Below are positions 55,901 through 64,000 of a DNA stretch of 64,000 bases, piece after piece (position 1 is the stretch's first letter; the number at the start of each line of letters is the position of its first letter). The stretch is from Dermatemys mawii (lineage: Eukaryota > Chordata > Testudines > Dermatemydidae). The translations under genes and the position numbers were made by a program. Below the pieces are notes generated by a model. It was not told the origin of the DNA. It saw only the letters and a program-made list of their open reading frames with translations, and made no database searches. The stretch lies in the NCBI GenBank assembly GCA_007922305.1, contig ML677343.1:33769483-33833482 (forward strand), given 5' to 3'.

Positions 55901-56250
55901 ACCCTAGTCCCAGAAGTGTGTAGAGTCAGAACAGGTTTCTGGATTTCCATGGCTGGTGTAGAAGGCCGCCTTCTGTAAGGAGGCCAGTCAGCGTGGCTGG
56001 AGGTGAGCTCCTCTCAGTGTCTAAATATGTGGTCTTTCAGAGAATTTCCCAGATCAAACCAGTCCAGATCTGAGCGTGCTGAACATTAAGAATAAATTAT
56101 TAATTTGCTGCTCTCTTCTGTTTTGTGTTGTGTGTTGATTTTTCCCCTCTCTTCTGTAGTTTCTGGTCAACATGGCTAATCCCCATCTTCGGCGCACTGG
56201 TCATAGGTTTAATGTATCGATATTACATGTTGGATGGGAAATCCCCTTGA
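37903..56250 (+). CDS. CYB5B: CYB5B, cytochrome b5 type B (outer mitochondrial membrane), complete, 5 exons, 144 aa
   Basis: CYB5B is the tail-anchored cytochrome b5 of the outer mitochondrial membrane, an electron carrier for reductase and desaturase-type partners (family knowledge). Exons are 37903-38058, 43268-43396, 44810-44836, 54933-54964 and 56160-56250, all GT/AG and in phase, totalling 144 residues (human about 146-150). It starts [20 protein letters not shown]. The heme domain contains [20 protein letters not shown] and [13 protein letters not shown]. The two axial ligands should be His53 in HPGG and His77 in VGHSTDA. Exons 3 and 4 are tiny (27 and 32 nt) and encode a variable hydrophilic linker. 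Exon 5 gives the C-terminal anchor [18 protein letters not shown] and the tail MLDGKSP. Intron 1 is 5.2 kb and intron 3 is 10.1 kb, both full of repeats. The start is the first ATG with the family's N-terminal length. Confidence 0.96.
38600..38805. repeat. Interspersed repeat in CYB5B intron 1
   Basis: The segment starting GTGAGGTAATATCTTTTACT and ending GACCAACATGGCTACAATAA is a type often seen in turtle and crocodile DNA. It contains the internal pair CCAGCTTCTGTTGGTGAAAG and GCAACAGAAGTTGGTTCAGT. No target duplication was fixed. Confidence 0.5.
40090..40180. repeat. DNA-transposon end fragment in CYB5B intron 1
   Basis: CCAGTGTAGACGAGGCCTGA at about 40159 is the reverse of a terminal sequence seen at 41503 (AAGGCCTTGTCCACACTATA). 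Both look like ends of the same transposon family in opposite orientation. Confidence 0.4.
41210..41640. repeat. DNA-transposon-derived repeats in CYB5B intron 1
   Basis: The stretch holds a piece with GCACTTTCCACACTGGTGCT (41300-41360) and, from 41503, AAGGCCTTGTCCACACTATA then GAGTTAAGTTGACTTAAGTT, a recurrent non-autonomous repeat type of reptile genomes. Boundaries are uncertain. Confidence 0.45.
41700..42125. repeat. Second copy of the repeat at 17745-18390, inverted
   Basis: ACCCTACCAAATTCATGGTC opens this copy. It continues AAATCTGAAATGTCAGGGTG and AATTGTAGGGGTCCTGACCT, then a GC-rich centre. The same words in reverse close the intron 6 copy in TERF2 near 18270-18385. Confidence 0.55.
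43620..44280. repeat. Possible LTR or other interspersed repeat in CYB5B intron 2
   Basis: A C/T-rich block with a compositional edge on both sides fills the middle of this 1.4-kb intron. Its AT-rich part near 44130-44190 and even base pattern suggest a repeat. No ends or coding sequence could be defined. Confidence 0.35.
44878..45404. mobile_element. hAT-type MITE 41 bp past the CYB5B exon 3 donor, 8-bp TSD
   Basis: The element starts CAGAGATGGGCAAACTACAG and ends AAAGTTTGCCCACCCCG, which form inverted ends around TGGGCAAACT. The flanks ATTTAGTG (44870-44877) and ATTTAGTA (45405-45412) agree at 7 of 8 bases. The 527-bp body is G-rich. It begins 41 bp after exon 3 ends at 44836. Confidence 0.85.
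45413..47460. other. CYB5B intron 3 sequence, no feature recognised
   Basis: This intronic sequence has only short chance frames. I see no exon, RNA gene or repeat that I can name with support. Confidence 0.5.
47462..49400 (-). mobile_element. CR1 LINE with degraded reverse transcriptase, split by a solo LTR
   Basis: On the minus strand the pieces read [24 protein letters not shown] sequence, then [20 protein letters not shown], then a changed catalytic box (FAEDTKLL where FADDT is usual). [11 protein letters not shown] follows. After the inserted LTR it continues [25 protein letters not shown] and [20 protein letters not shown], then the untranslated tail ending at 47462. It is 5'-truncated and inactive, and antisense to CYB5B. 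The first-listed piece has substitutions relative to the CR1 pattern. Confidence 0.88.
48337..48995. mobile_element. Solo LTR inserted in the CR1 element, 4-bp TSD
   Basis: The 659-bp element starts TGTGACGGAGTCAGACCAGA and ends GCTTTGTCACA, the TG...CA ends of an LTR. It is flanked by identical GTGC at 48333-48336 and 48996-48999. The CR1 sequence resumes across the insertion, so the pre-insertion site is clear. A TATA-like GATAAAAACC lies near 48550. There are no internal retroviral genes, so this is a solo LTR left by recombination. Confidence 0.85.
49480..51800. other. CYB5B intron 3 sequence, mostly unremarkable
   Basis: This is mostly unannotatable intronic sequence with poly-A tracts at about 49490-49500 and 51571-51587, which could be slippage tracts or tails of old retroposons. 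No gene is seen. Confidence 0.45.
51860..53233 (-). repeat. Possible older LTR-type repeat interrupted by the second solo LTR
   Basis: The right end reads CCACTCCGTCACAG, the reverse complement of an LTR start TGTGACGGAGTGG, and this side shares the plus-strand repeat GGCTCAGGTTACGGGCTCAG and following. The left part from about 51860 is a non-matching GC-rich block. I read the two flanks as one minus-strand element split by 52278-52992. A left terminus and a duplication were not found. Confidence 0.35.
52278..52992. mobile_element. Second solo LTR of the same family, 4-bp TSD
   Basis: This copy starts TGTGACGGAGTCAGACCAGA and ends GCTTTGTCACA like the one at 48337-48995. It is flanked by identical GGGC at 52274-52277 and 52993-52996. 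It is 715 bp, longer by 56 bp, mainly from extra sequence near 52780-52830. The shared parts differ at only scattered bases, so the family was active fairly recently. It is in the same orientation as the first copy. Confidence 0.85.
53520..54790 (-). mobile_element. L2-like LINE remnant in CYB5B intron 3
   Basis: Minus-strand frames carry degraded segments that line up with the L2 reverse transcriptase order: [20 protein letters not shown], then a place-holder for the PQGSVLGP box reading [11 protein letters not shown], then [16 protein letters not shown]. Frame breaks are many. The clade call is tentative but a non-LTR reverse transcriptase fossil is likely. Confidence 0.5.
55423..55903. mobile_element. 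Probable hAT-type MITE in CYB5B intron 4
   Basis: A GC-rich block runs from TGATGGGACTGCCAGGTGTC to AGAAAGTTGGTAACC. The flanks GTAGTCCC (55415-55422) and CTAGTCCC (55904-55911) agree at 7 of 8 bases. Inverted ends are weak. It is a common type of GC-rich repeat in reptile DNA. Confidence 0.55.
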
Positions 56251-58014
56251 TCTGACCTCGCTGGAATCTTGAGAAGCATGAGAGCACACGCATGCAAGCA
56301 AGAGCTCAGGGGTTTTGATTTTCTTAAACCTTGCGTATTTTGTTCTTAGCTTTGAGTTTGTTTAGCAGTGGTGATGTCTGCAGAGCCAAGCTAGTGATAG
56401 TCTCTCTCTCCTGACTGGGATCCGCTGCCCTGTCTCACGTTCTCTTCAGAGTCTTTGTATGTGTGTTGGGGCAGGAGGTGAGTTGCAGTGTCCTAATATT
56501 CCACAATGTGTCTGCGGTGTCCCCCTGTAATAATTAGTGATGGGTAACTTGCTTTTCACACCTTTTTGTGAATCCCAACAATGTGGAACAGCTGCTAGCG
56601 CGTGAGCCTGTGAAAAGCCTCTTGTCAAAGAAACTGCAAGCTGCCTACAATCCCAGCCAGCAAAGGTGTTCTGAGACTGAGCAGACCAGCCTTCCCAGTG
56701 CACAGAGGCAACACTAGCAGGAGCTGCAGGAAATTGCTAGCTCTTGTTGTCTCTTCATGTATGTGGCTGTTTTTCAATGGTTAAGCAAATATATATTTTT
56801 AAAATGATCCATTTCACTTTGTAATATTTATGTCTGTCCTGTAAAATGAAAGTTCACAGCTGTTGTACTTGGGACCCTAGCTCCATAGGACCTGATAGCT
56901 GGCTTCTTGGAACAGGTCTCTTCTCTCTCTCCCTGAGCTCTTCATCTTGACACATGTACTTAAGGTAAAACACATTCCTATTTAAAACATGAGGGTGGGC
57001 AGGAAGGAGGAGGGCTAGCAGGAAGAATAGCTGTTAGAACTGCCTGCTTGGGATTGGTTTTCTCTCGGGACTGAAGTGTGGGTGTTCCTGTTTTCCTGTG
57101 TCTATTCCAGAAGCTACACCTCTGCTGCCAGCCCCAAATGGGAAGAGAGACAACACAAAGCAAACTTTATGTATCATAAAGCATTGGTCTTTCCTATCTC
57201 TTCCAGTAGTGTAGTCCTGGGGCTCTACAATCTGTGGTAACTGCAGTGAGGAATACAACACACCACCAGGAATTCGTGTTCTGGTTCCTTCTATCCCTCT
57301 GTGATTTTATGGTTTCTAACTTGCTTTGAGACTTTTTCCCAGTTGGGGGCATCTTAGCAATGAGGAGAGCACCATAGCAGAGTTTGTCATTGGATAGTAG
57401 ATAAGCAATGCCCTCCTTTCTTTATTGCTTGTCTTTTTGCTCTATGCCTCTGTCCTGTATATGAAAATACTATCTGGAAGGTTTTGCTGGGTTTTTTAGC
57501 TACTAGTTATTCCCTACTTCCATGCAGTGTGCTCCCCAAAGTTAACTCTGGGAATTGCCGGCTAGTTTTCTCAATGCAAAAGGCCATGAAGCCTCTCTTG
57601 ACAGGAAAGAATGACTATTCAAATGTCCTTAACCCCCCTCCAACATGTGGGATCCTGTCATTAACACCACCATGTCACTCAACTGGCTTAGCGCTAATTA
57701 GCAATCTTTTGGAGCTGTTGCTTCTGAGTCATCTTCCATATCAGGATTCCTTAGAAAAGAAGTGTTAAAAGGCGCTTTGTTTTGGTACAGAGCTCACCTC
57801 TCCTGCTGTGGATTATGTTCTGTCTTCTATTGTGAACTGCAGGAGGTAGAAAACTGCCATCCATAGTGTGGGGAACCTTTGGGTTACTGTGTGGTGCTGA
57901 GAATTCCTAAAGCAGTTTTTAGCTGTTCCATCCATTACAAGCTGTCCTTGGTCTGTTGCTACAAGGGAAGGGACTGAACCCAAGGTTAACTTTAACAGTT
58001 CATCAGCTTGATTG

Positions 58015-58049
<35 letters not shown>

Positions 58050-59442
58050 GGGTCCAGTTGTAAGAGAGGCATAAATTTGAGCCAAGCAAAATTCATTGGG
58101 AAAAATCTTGCAAGTACCCATGATTTTAAAAATATTTTAAAAGGATATATGCGGTGACCTGACTAATTATAGACCTGTAAGCCTGACATCAATCCTAGGT
58201 TAAATAATTAAATGTCCGATACAGGACTTCATTAATAAAGAATTTAATCCATTGTGAGTTAAGCATATGTACAATCTGTTTTGTCCTTATGAGACAACTA
58301 AATATCCATCATATAGAAATCTCACCCCCTTCCCTCTAGCACTACATTTATTATCTTAGGCAGCTAGAGCCATGTTTTGATATTGGTGGAAACCATCACA
58401 TTTCAGCCAGCAGTGTCCATGGTGGTCTGTGGAGCTCTTATTGTCTCTTTCCACTGATGATACACTGTGGTGCAGTCTGCAGTTTGGAATCAGTCAGCAA
58501 ATATCTGGGGTGCTGACTGTTGGGGAATTATAGTGCTCTGTAAGAGAGCTGTGAATCTCACCATCAGCCCTCTAGTTCTTCCAAACAAAGGGGACACTTT
58601 TGTGAGTGACTTGTTTACTTATTAACAGCAGTAGGGGCTCGTTTTCAAGTCTGTATTGCTACTTTACTGGTCTAGTTTTAAAAAGGAGGAAGGCCTAGTT
58701 GGCATCTAATAATATCTGCCTCTGGGTTTCTTCTGGCAGGATCATATAGTATATGTATTTGAAAGGAGAGCTCTAACAGTTGTTTGATCTAATTGAAGGC
58801 AGTGAATGTGTTTGACAGCACTGGTTCCTGGAGCAGTAATTTGCCACTGATACTGTCAAACGGCAACACATAGTTGCATCTGATTCCTGGGGTAAGCATG
58901 GCATGTTCAGTTACCTCCTGCTGCTGGAGAGCTGGCCACTGGAAGTTTGTTGACTATGCCATAGGACCAAAAATTCATCAGATGAGAAGTTATGATAGGC
59001 AAGTTGGACTGTCTAGGGCTGAAATAGGATGGTGCTACTTGTCTGTATGGAAGCACACTGGCAGAACTGAGATAGGAGCATACCTAGCTGATGCCAGCAC
59101 TGACATAATGGAATCAGTCCATAACTTTCACAAGCTTGTGCACTTCCTTTAGAAAAAAAATTAAGTAACTGGAGGAACCCAATTTCTGCATTCCTTTTTC
59201 CTTACAAGTCATGTGGATAATGGTTAAAACTTAGGTTTAAAGCTAACTAAAACCAGCTTGAAAACTTGAATGAACAAAGAAACGTTAACGATAGCTTCTT
59301 TACCACTTTAATTTCAGGATTTTTTTTTAAATTTGTCTTTATACTGAGTTTCTCACAAAGCAAGTTTGTTACCAGACCTGCTAGACAATAAAGGTATTCT
59401 CAACTTTCATCCATGCAATAAAGATATTTCAGTGAAAATAAA
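56251..59442 (+). other. Probable CYB5B 3' UTR
   Basis: Three AATAAA hexamers lie within 56 bp at 59387, 59417 and 59437, about 3.1 kb after the stop. An earlier one is at 58234. A long 3' UTR is known for CYB5B in mammals, so the cluster is a good candidate for the main end. The stretch has no coding feature and includes the GT repeat at 58015-58046. Confidence 0.45.
58015..58046. repeat. (GT)n microsatellite
   Basis: About sixteen uninterrupted TG dinucleotides lie within the likely CYB5B 3' UTR. Confidence 0.95.
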
Positions 59443-61010
59443 GCTGGGTGTGGAGGGTCTGTTCCCTTCAGGTGTTTTGGAAAAGGATTCTACAAAACTA
59501 CTGTATACATGACCAGAGGCTGCTTTAAAATTATTAATGTAACAAAATTAAAACTGGCCTCCAGAGTGCCAGAGTATTTGGACTGCTATTGGTTTTTGAT
59601 TCTTCAAGAACGTAAATTCTTTGACACACAAATGCAAGTGTAACACTGGCTTTGTGGATGCTATGAAGACCAGGGAGCCAGATTTGAGTCTGTTTTCATT
59701 TCTGTTGAAATTACCTGATAAAAGAAACAAATTGTAAGGGAACAAGGTACAGGTCAGGTCTGTCTGTAAAGCCAAGGTTCAAATCTGGTTGTCTTGGAAA
59801 CTGATCCAAGTAAATTGTGATGGGAAGAATTTAGGAAGCTGCCTGGTTCTGAAACTATGATTTGTATAATGCAAATTTGTATCTGGATATTGTCTGTTCA
59901 GTGAAACACTGGATTATATACTTGTTTTAAAATAAGTATCTGTACAGCTGATGAGTGCATAGTTCTGTATTGAACTGATCTTCACTTGTTATACTAAAAT
60001 TAGAAAATTTTGCTGTGGATTGAGTCTCTGCTTATTTTTGTGTGTCCCGAAAAGAAGCAGATCATTCTCACATTTTACATTTTCTGAACTGTGTCTCACA
60101 TTGGCTACATCTTTTCAGACAAAGGACTAGACTACAGCAGCATCATTTATGATTTCCCATCCACGCAGCTCTAACCAGTTCAGCTGAAAGCCTAAGCCAA
60201 AGATTTTGTTTAGGATATTGCAAACATTTAATGATTGTTTCTTGCAGTGATTTGAAACAATGGAAAGTGCTACTACATTAAAATGCAAAAAGAGGATACA
60301 CTTGGGGAACTATTAAGTGATTAAACAAAATCACTAAGCTACTAATAGAAGAGTTAATATGTGTGTGAGATTATTGGGTTAAGAACAGAAGATACAAAAA
60401 ATAGGAGAAAGACATTAAAAGGGACTTCTGCATGAGGGGGGATGGGGGGTGGAAAATGCACCTGACCATAACTTGAGCTGAAGTCAGAAAAGTTCCTGTA
60501 CTTGCAGGGGGATTTAAGACAGCTGTTGGGGATAACATGCAGCCAAACTTGTATTGCGAAAGAAGTTCCTGAGTTAAGAGAAGACAGCTGTCTGAACCAG
60601 AAAGCAGACAATTCAGTCAGAATAGAGGACATCCTAGAGCTGCTTTTTACTGGAAGAAAAAGTTATTAAAAATAAGAGGGATGCTTAGAAGTTATTATTT
60701 CCTTGGTAGACAGTATCTTGCTGTGAGTTTGATTAGTCTTCACTACTCTGTTCACTAGGACCATGATCCAAAACCCACTAAACTAAATGGGAGTCTTTGA
60801 ATAGACTTAAATAGGTTATGAATCAGGACCCCCAAAGCCTGAAAATAAGTGTTGACATTTGCTGTAAGAGCCTCTTACCCCTACAGCAACTGAAGTACAC
60901 TGACGTTATTACTTGCCCAAGAGCACGCAGCAAGTCAGTCCAGCACTGATAAAAACAGAACCCAGAAGAATCTGATCTAACTACTCAAACTACATTCTGC
61001 AGATCAGGCA
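59443..61010. other. Downstream of CYB5B, no feature recognised
   Basis: This is AT-rich sequence with no conserved coding segment and no repeat I can delimit. Confidence 0.5.
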
Positions 61011-61021
61011 GTCAGGTACAC

Positions 61022-61409
61022 CAGTGGCTTTAAACCTTTCCAGACTACTATACCCCTTTCAGCAGTCTGATGTGTACCCCCAAGTTTCACCTTATAAACT
61101 ACTTGCTTACAAAATCAGATATAAAAATAAAAACTTGTCACAGCATATTAGTATGGAAAAATTGCTTGCTTTCTCATTTTTACCATGTAATTATAAAATA
61201 AATCAATTGGAATATTAATACTTACATTTCAGTGTATAGTATATAGAACAGTATAAACAAGCGGCATCATTTTAGTTTGTATTGACTTTGCTAATGCTTT
61301 TTATGTAGCCTGTTGTATAACTAGGCAATTATCTAGATGAGTTGATGTACCCCCTGGAAGACCTCTGCATACCCCCAGGAGTTTGTGGGCCCCTGGTTGT
61401 GATCCACTG
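61022..61409. mobile_element. hAT-type MITE downstream of CYB5B, 8-bp TSD
   Basis: The 388-bp AT-rich element starts CAGTGGCTTTAAACCTTT and ends CCTGGTTGTGATCCACTG, imperfect inverted repeats. The flanks AGGTACAC (61014-61021) and AGTTACAC (61410-61417) agree at 7 of 8 bases. There is no coding sequence. Confidence 0.82.
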
Positions 61410-61417
61410 AGTTACAC

Positions 61418-64000
61418 TGTACTGGTCAACTAGAAGAATGCTGGGATACATTTCAAATAGAAGGAGGGGACCCTGTCTTTGTTTTTCATCATAAGAGGTA
61501 CACAATACACAACAGCCAAGGCTATCTGTAGTATTAAAAGGGCATTATGGTGCTCCATCTATCTCAACCACTGTCCTCTTATGAATGATCTAATCAAAAT
61601 CCCAGTTGTATTTCCTGCTGCTCAGTAAATATTCACATTAAAATTTTATATTCATTCTCCTCTGAATGCTGTTTTTATGTTAAATGCTAACTAGTGCCCT
61701 GCAGCAAGTGCCCACTGGAAGAGCAAATAATTTTAAAACAAAGTTAAGTTGCTGTGCAATTTGTTTCTAGCTCAACATACTGGAAAATCAAGCTATTATG
61801 GCCAGAATCCCTAATGCCATTATTTTGACCCAGTCCTGGCTACATAGCATTTTTTCACATATGCGGCCAGTACCCGTCCAGCTTTCTATATCCCTTGGGG
61901 GCAGCATCTTCCCTTCTATTGATTTAAAATATGTCTAGCATTAATACCTGCTTACAGCAATTTCCAGACTGCACTCCAGGCAGCTCTTGCTGCTGGACTG
62001 GGGACATGTGGTTGGTCACATGGTATTTATTGACTCTCTTGTTTCCAGCTGAAATAGAATAGGGTGTAAGAGGAAGAGAAAGCAAAAGCAGAGTGTGGTT
62101 CATTTTATCCAAAGAGGACAATACCCTCATGGCATTAAAGTCAGCTTAAAATACTGCTGAAGCTGCCACAAGATTGTTACTCATTTGTGAATGGGAGTTG
62201 TTTTCCATGAGACACTTTTTATTAAGTTGTGGTTCACACTATGGTGACAGTGCCTCATTAAATAATCTCCAGCTAGAGCACCACAGATGGTTTGGTTAGC
62301 TATCTGGCTAAGCAATATTAAACTGGTCCGTGTTTGTCTGGAAGATCATCAAGGAAACTCTTCTACGTGGTGCAGTAAGTAGCCTTGTTGACTCCAACAG
62401 GGGGAGGAAAATTCTTCCTTCTGTTATGATGCAGGAACATTCTTCTAGGTGAGACTTAAAACTGAGGACCAGCCCCCGCCTGCCTGTGACCTTCGGAAAT
62501 CCCACAGCAATTTTTTGCAAGAGGGGGACTGTAGGTCTTAAAGCCGAATCCATCTCCAGCTACACAGGTGTGTTTCCCAACAAAGTCAATGGGAGCCACA
62601 TCGATGAAATTCAGGTTGGAGAACAAGAACTGGGGCCCTGAATGTCCAGGCGAAATTTCATCTTTGTTAATGAAATTCCCTCTCTGCTGTGGCTGGATGT
62701 GATATTCTTCATTTCCCACAACTAATGCTTGTAATGGCTGCTATATTCCAGACTGGAAGTGGCTGCATTTCAAATGGTGAGGGAAGTTGTGGTGATGCAT
62801 ACACTGTATTCTAAGCCTATAATTTTGTAAAGTATTTGGAGGGATACAAAAGATCCTCTATAAATCAATAAATTAAATCCAAAGTTCTTTATGTGGTGTG
62901 CTAATGATGTCTTTACCTTCCACGGCAGAATATTTTACTCTAGTTCTCCCAGCAGGGGTGCTGTAGGGAATGGTGCAACAGTTCCATTAGCTGAGAGTCT
63001 ATGACCACCAACCGTGAAGTACGCTTATCAGTCCTAGGCCTGACTGTATCAGAAGGCACTGTTGCAGTGAATGGAATAGGAGTACTGGCACACAGCTAGT
63101 CCAGTAGCTGTGGGGAAGATCAGTGCTTATCAGCTCCCATTAACAGCTGCAATAAGCAGAGCAGCAATAAATACCTCAACCCTGGTAGAGCAGACAGCCT
63201 CCCTCCCAGGGCAGCTTCTCCTGCTGAAAATAGTGGGCTTTTTTCTCTAGCTGACAGATGGTGATACTGAGGTTTTCCTGGCACCAACAGTGTTTTGTAA
63301 GGAGTTAATTTTTAGGGAGGATAAGAGGCAGAAGGGCCAAAATGTTTAACTTGGAACAGCTACAGCTCTGACTTGCCAGGCAGGTTCATACAGCTGAACA
63401 CAGGAAATCTCTGGAATCAGCCACTGATGCTAGCTGTTATCCCTAGTGTGAAGAGTGGAACTTCACAGGGATTGTTAGCTGTGACCAATAGGACTAAATA
63501 CTGGACTGACTCATGGAAAAGAAGATTGTGGGAAACAGTTAAAGATTCTACCCAGGAACAACATTTAGGCTGTGACAGTTCCAAAAGAATTACCCTGGTG
63601 AACTTGTTCTGCGGTGAATTGACAGCCCTGGCTGAATTGTGAACTCTGGCATGCTGGAGCCAAACTGCCACCAAGCAGAGTGGAAGCCTGGAGAGTCTCA
63701 CAGCTCCCTATGGCAGAACCTGGCTGACTCATTGGAAGTGATGCGTTCACTCTTGGGGGACGAGAGGGTCCTTTGTGCAGCTCCACGGCCTGTTTATCCA
63801 TGGAATTTTATCTCCAGAGGAACCCACACACCTGCCATTCCTGTTGGAGGTAAGTGACCAGGACAGCTAATGTCTACATCCCTGATCAGAAAGCTAGTAG
63901 GAGCCAAACACTAGAATAAAAGTGTTCAATAGGTGAAAAGACATTCAAAAGCTTATTTCAGGATGTTATTTAACAACGAGGTGTCTGTAGCATTGTAATG
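61418..64000. other. Intergenic right end of the window, no gene seen
   Basis: In mammals the next gene is NFAT5, but nothing here matches its coding exons. A frame at 63639-63857 runs into a good donor (GGAG then GTAAGT at 63849), but the peptide is not recognisable, so it is not called an exon. Confidence 0.45.

Noticed and set aside
63639..63857. Possible 5' exon ending at a good donor (GGAG then GTAAGT)
   Set aside because: The peptide is unrecognisable, does not match the start of NFAT5, and a lone donor is weak evidence.

Overview
The window is vertebrate nuclear DNA, most likely from a non-avian sauropsid and probably a turtle. It holds intron-rich protein genes with CpG-rich promoters among degraded CR1 and L2-like LINE pieces, hAT-type MITEs, a 5S rRNA-derived SINE and solo LTRs. 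The species call rests on the repeat repertoire and is inference. The gene calls rest on exon-by-exon translation with matching GT/AG junctions and phases.

The gene order is COG8 (minus, exon 1 only, 89-417), NIP7 (plus, 686-3139), TMED6 (minus, 4209-10040), TERF2 (minus, 12476-25265) and CYB5B (plus, 37903-56250). This is the block known from human chromosome 16q22. COG8 and NIP7 are head to head across a 268-bp GC-rich promoter. NIP7 and TMED6 converge tail to tail. TMED6 and TERF2 are in tandem. TERF2 and CYB5B diverge across about 12.6 kb that I read as intergenic and repeat-rich. About 7.7 kb downstream of CYB5B holds its long 3' UTR and sequence with no gene I can support.

The genes do not form one pathway. 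COG8 is a Golgi tether subunit, NIP7 a ribosome-biogenesis factor, TMED6 a p24 cargo-receptor-like protein of the early secretory pathway, TERF2 the shelterin protein that binds double-stranded telomeric DNA, and CYB5B the outer mitochondrial membrane cytochrome b5. All five reading frames are intact in the parts present.

The most notable coding feature is in TERF2 exon 6. The linker between the TRFH domain and the RAP1-binding segment carries eight in-frame copies of a 14-residue unit, encoded by a 42-bp minisatellite. The TERF2 N-terminal basic region is also very short. Among mobile elements, several can be delimited to the base by target-site duplications: two solo LTRs (4 bp), several hAT-type MITEs (8 bp) and one retroposon nested in a MITE (13 bp). 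There is one 10-N gap, inside a GC-rich tandem repeat just upstream of the CYB5B promoter.
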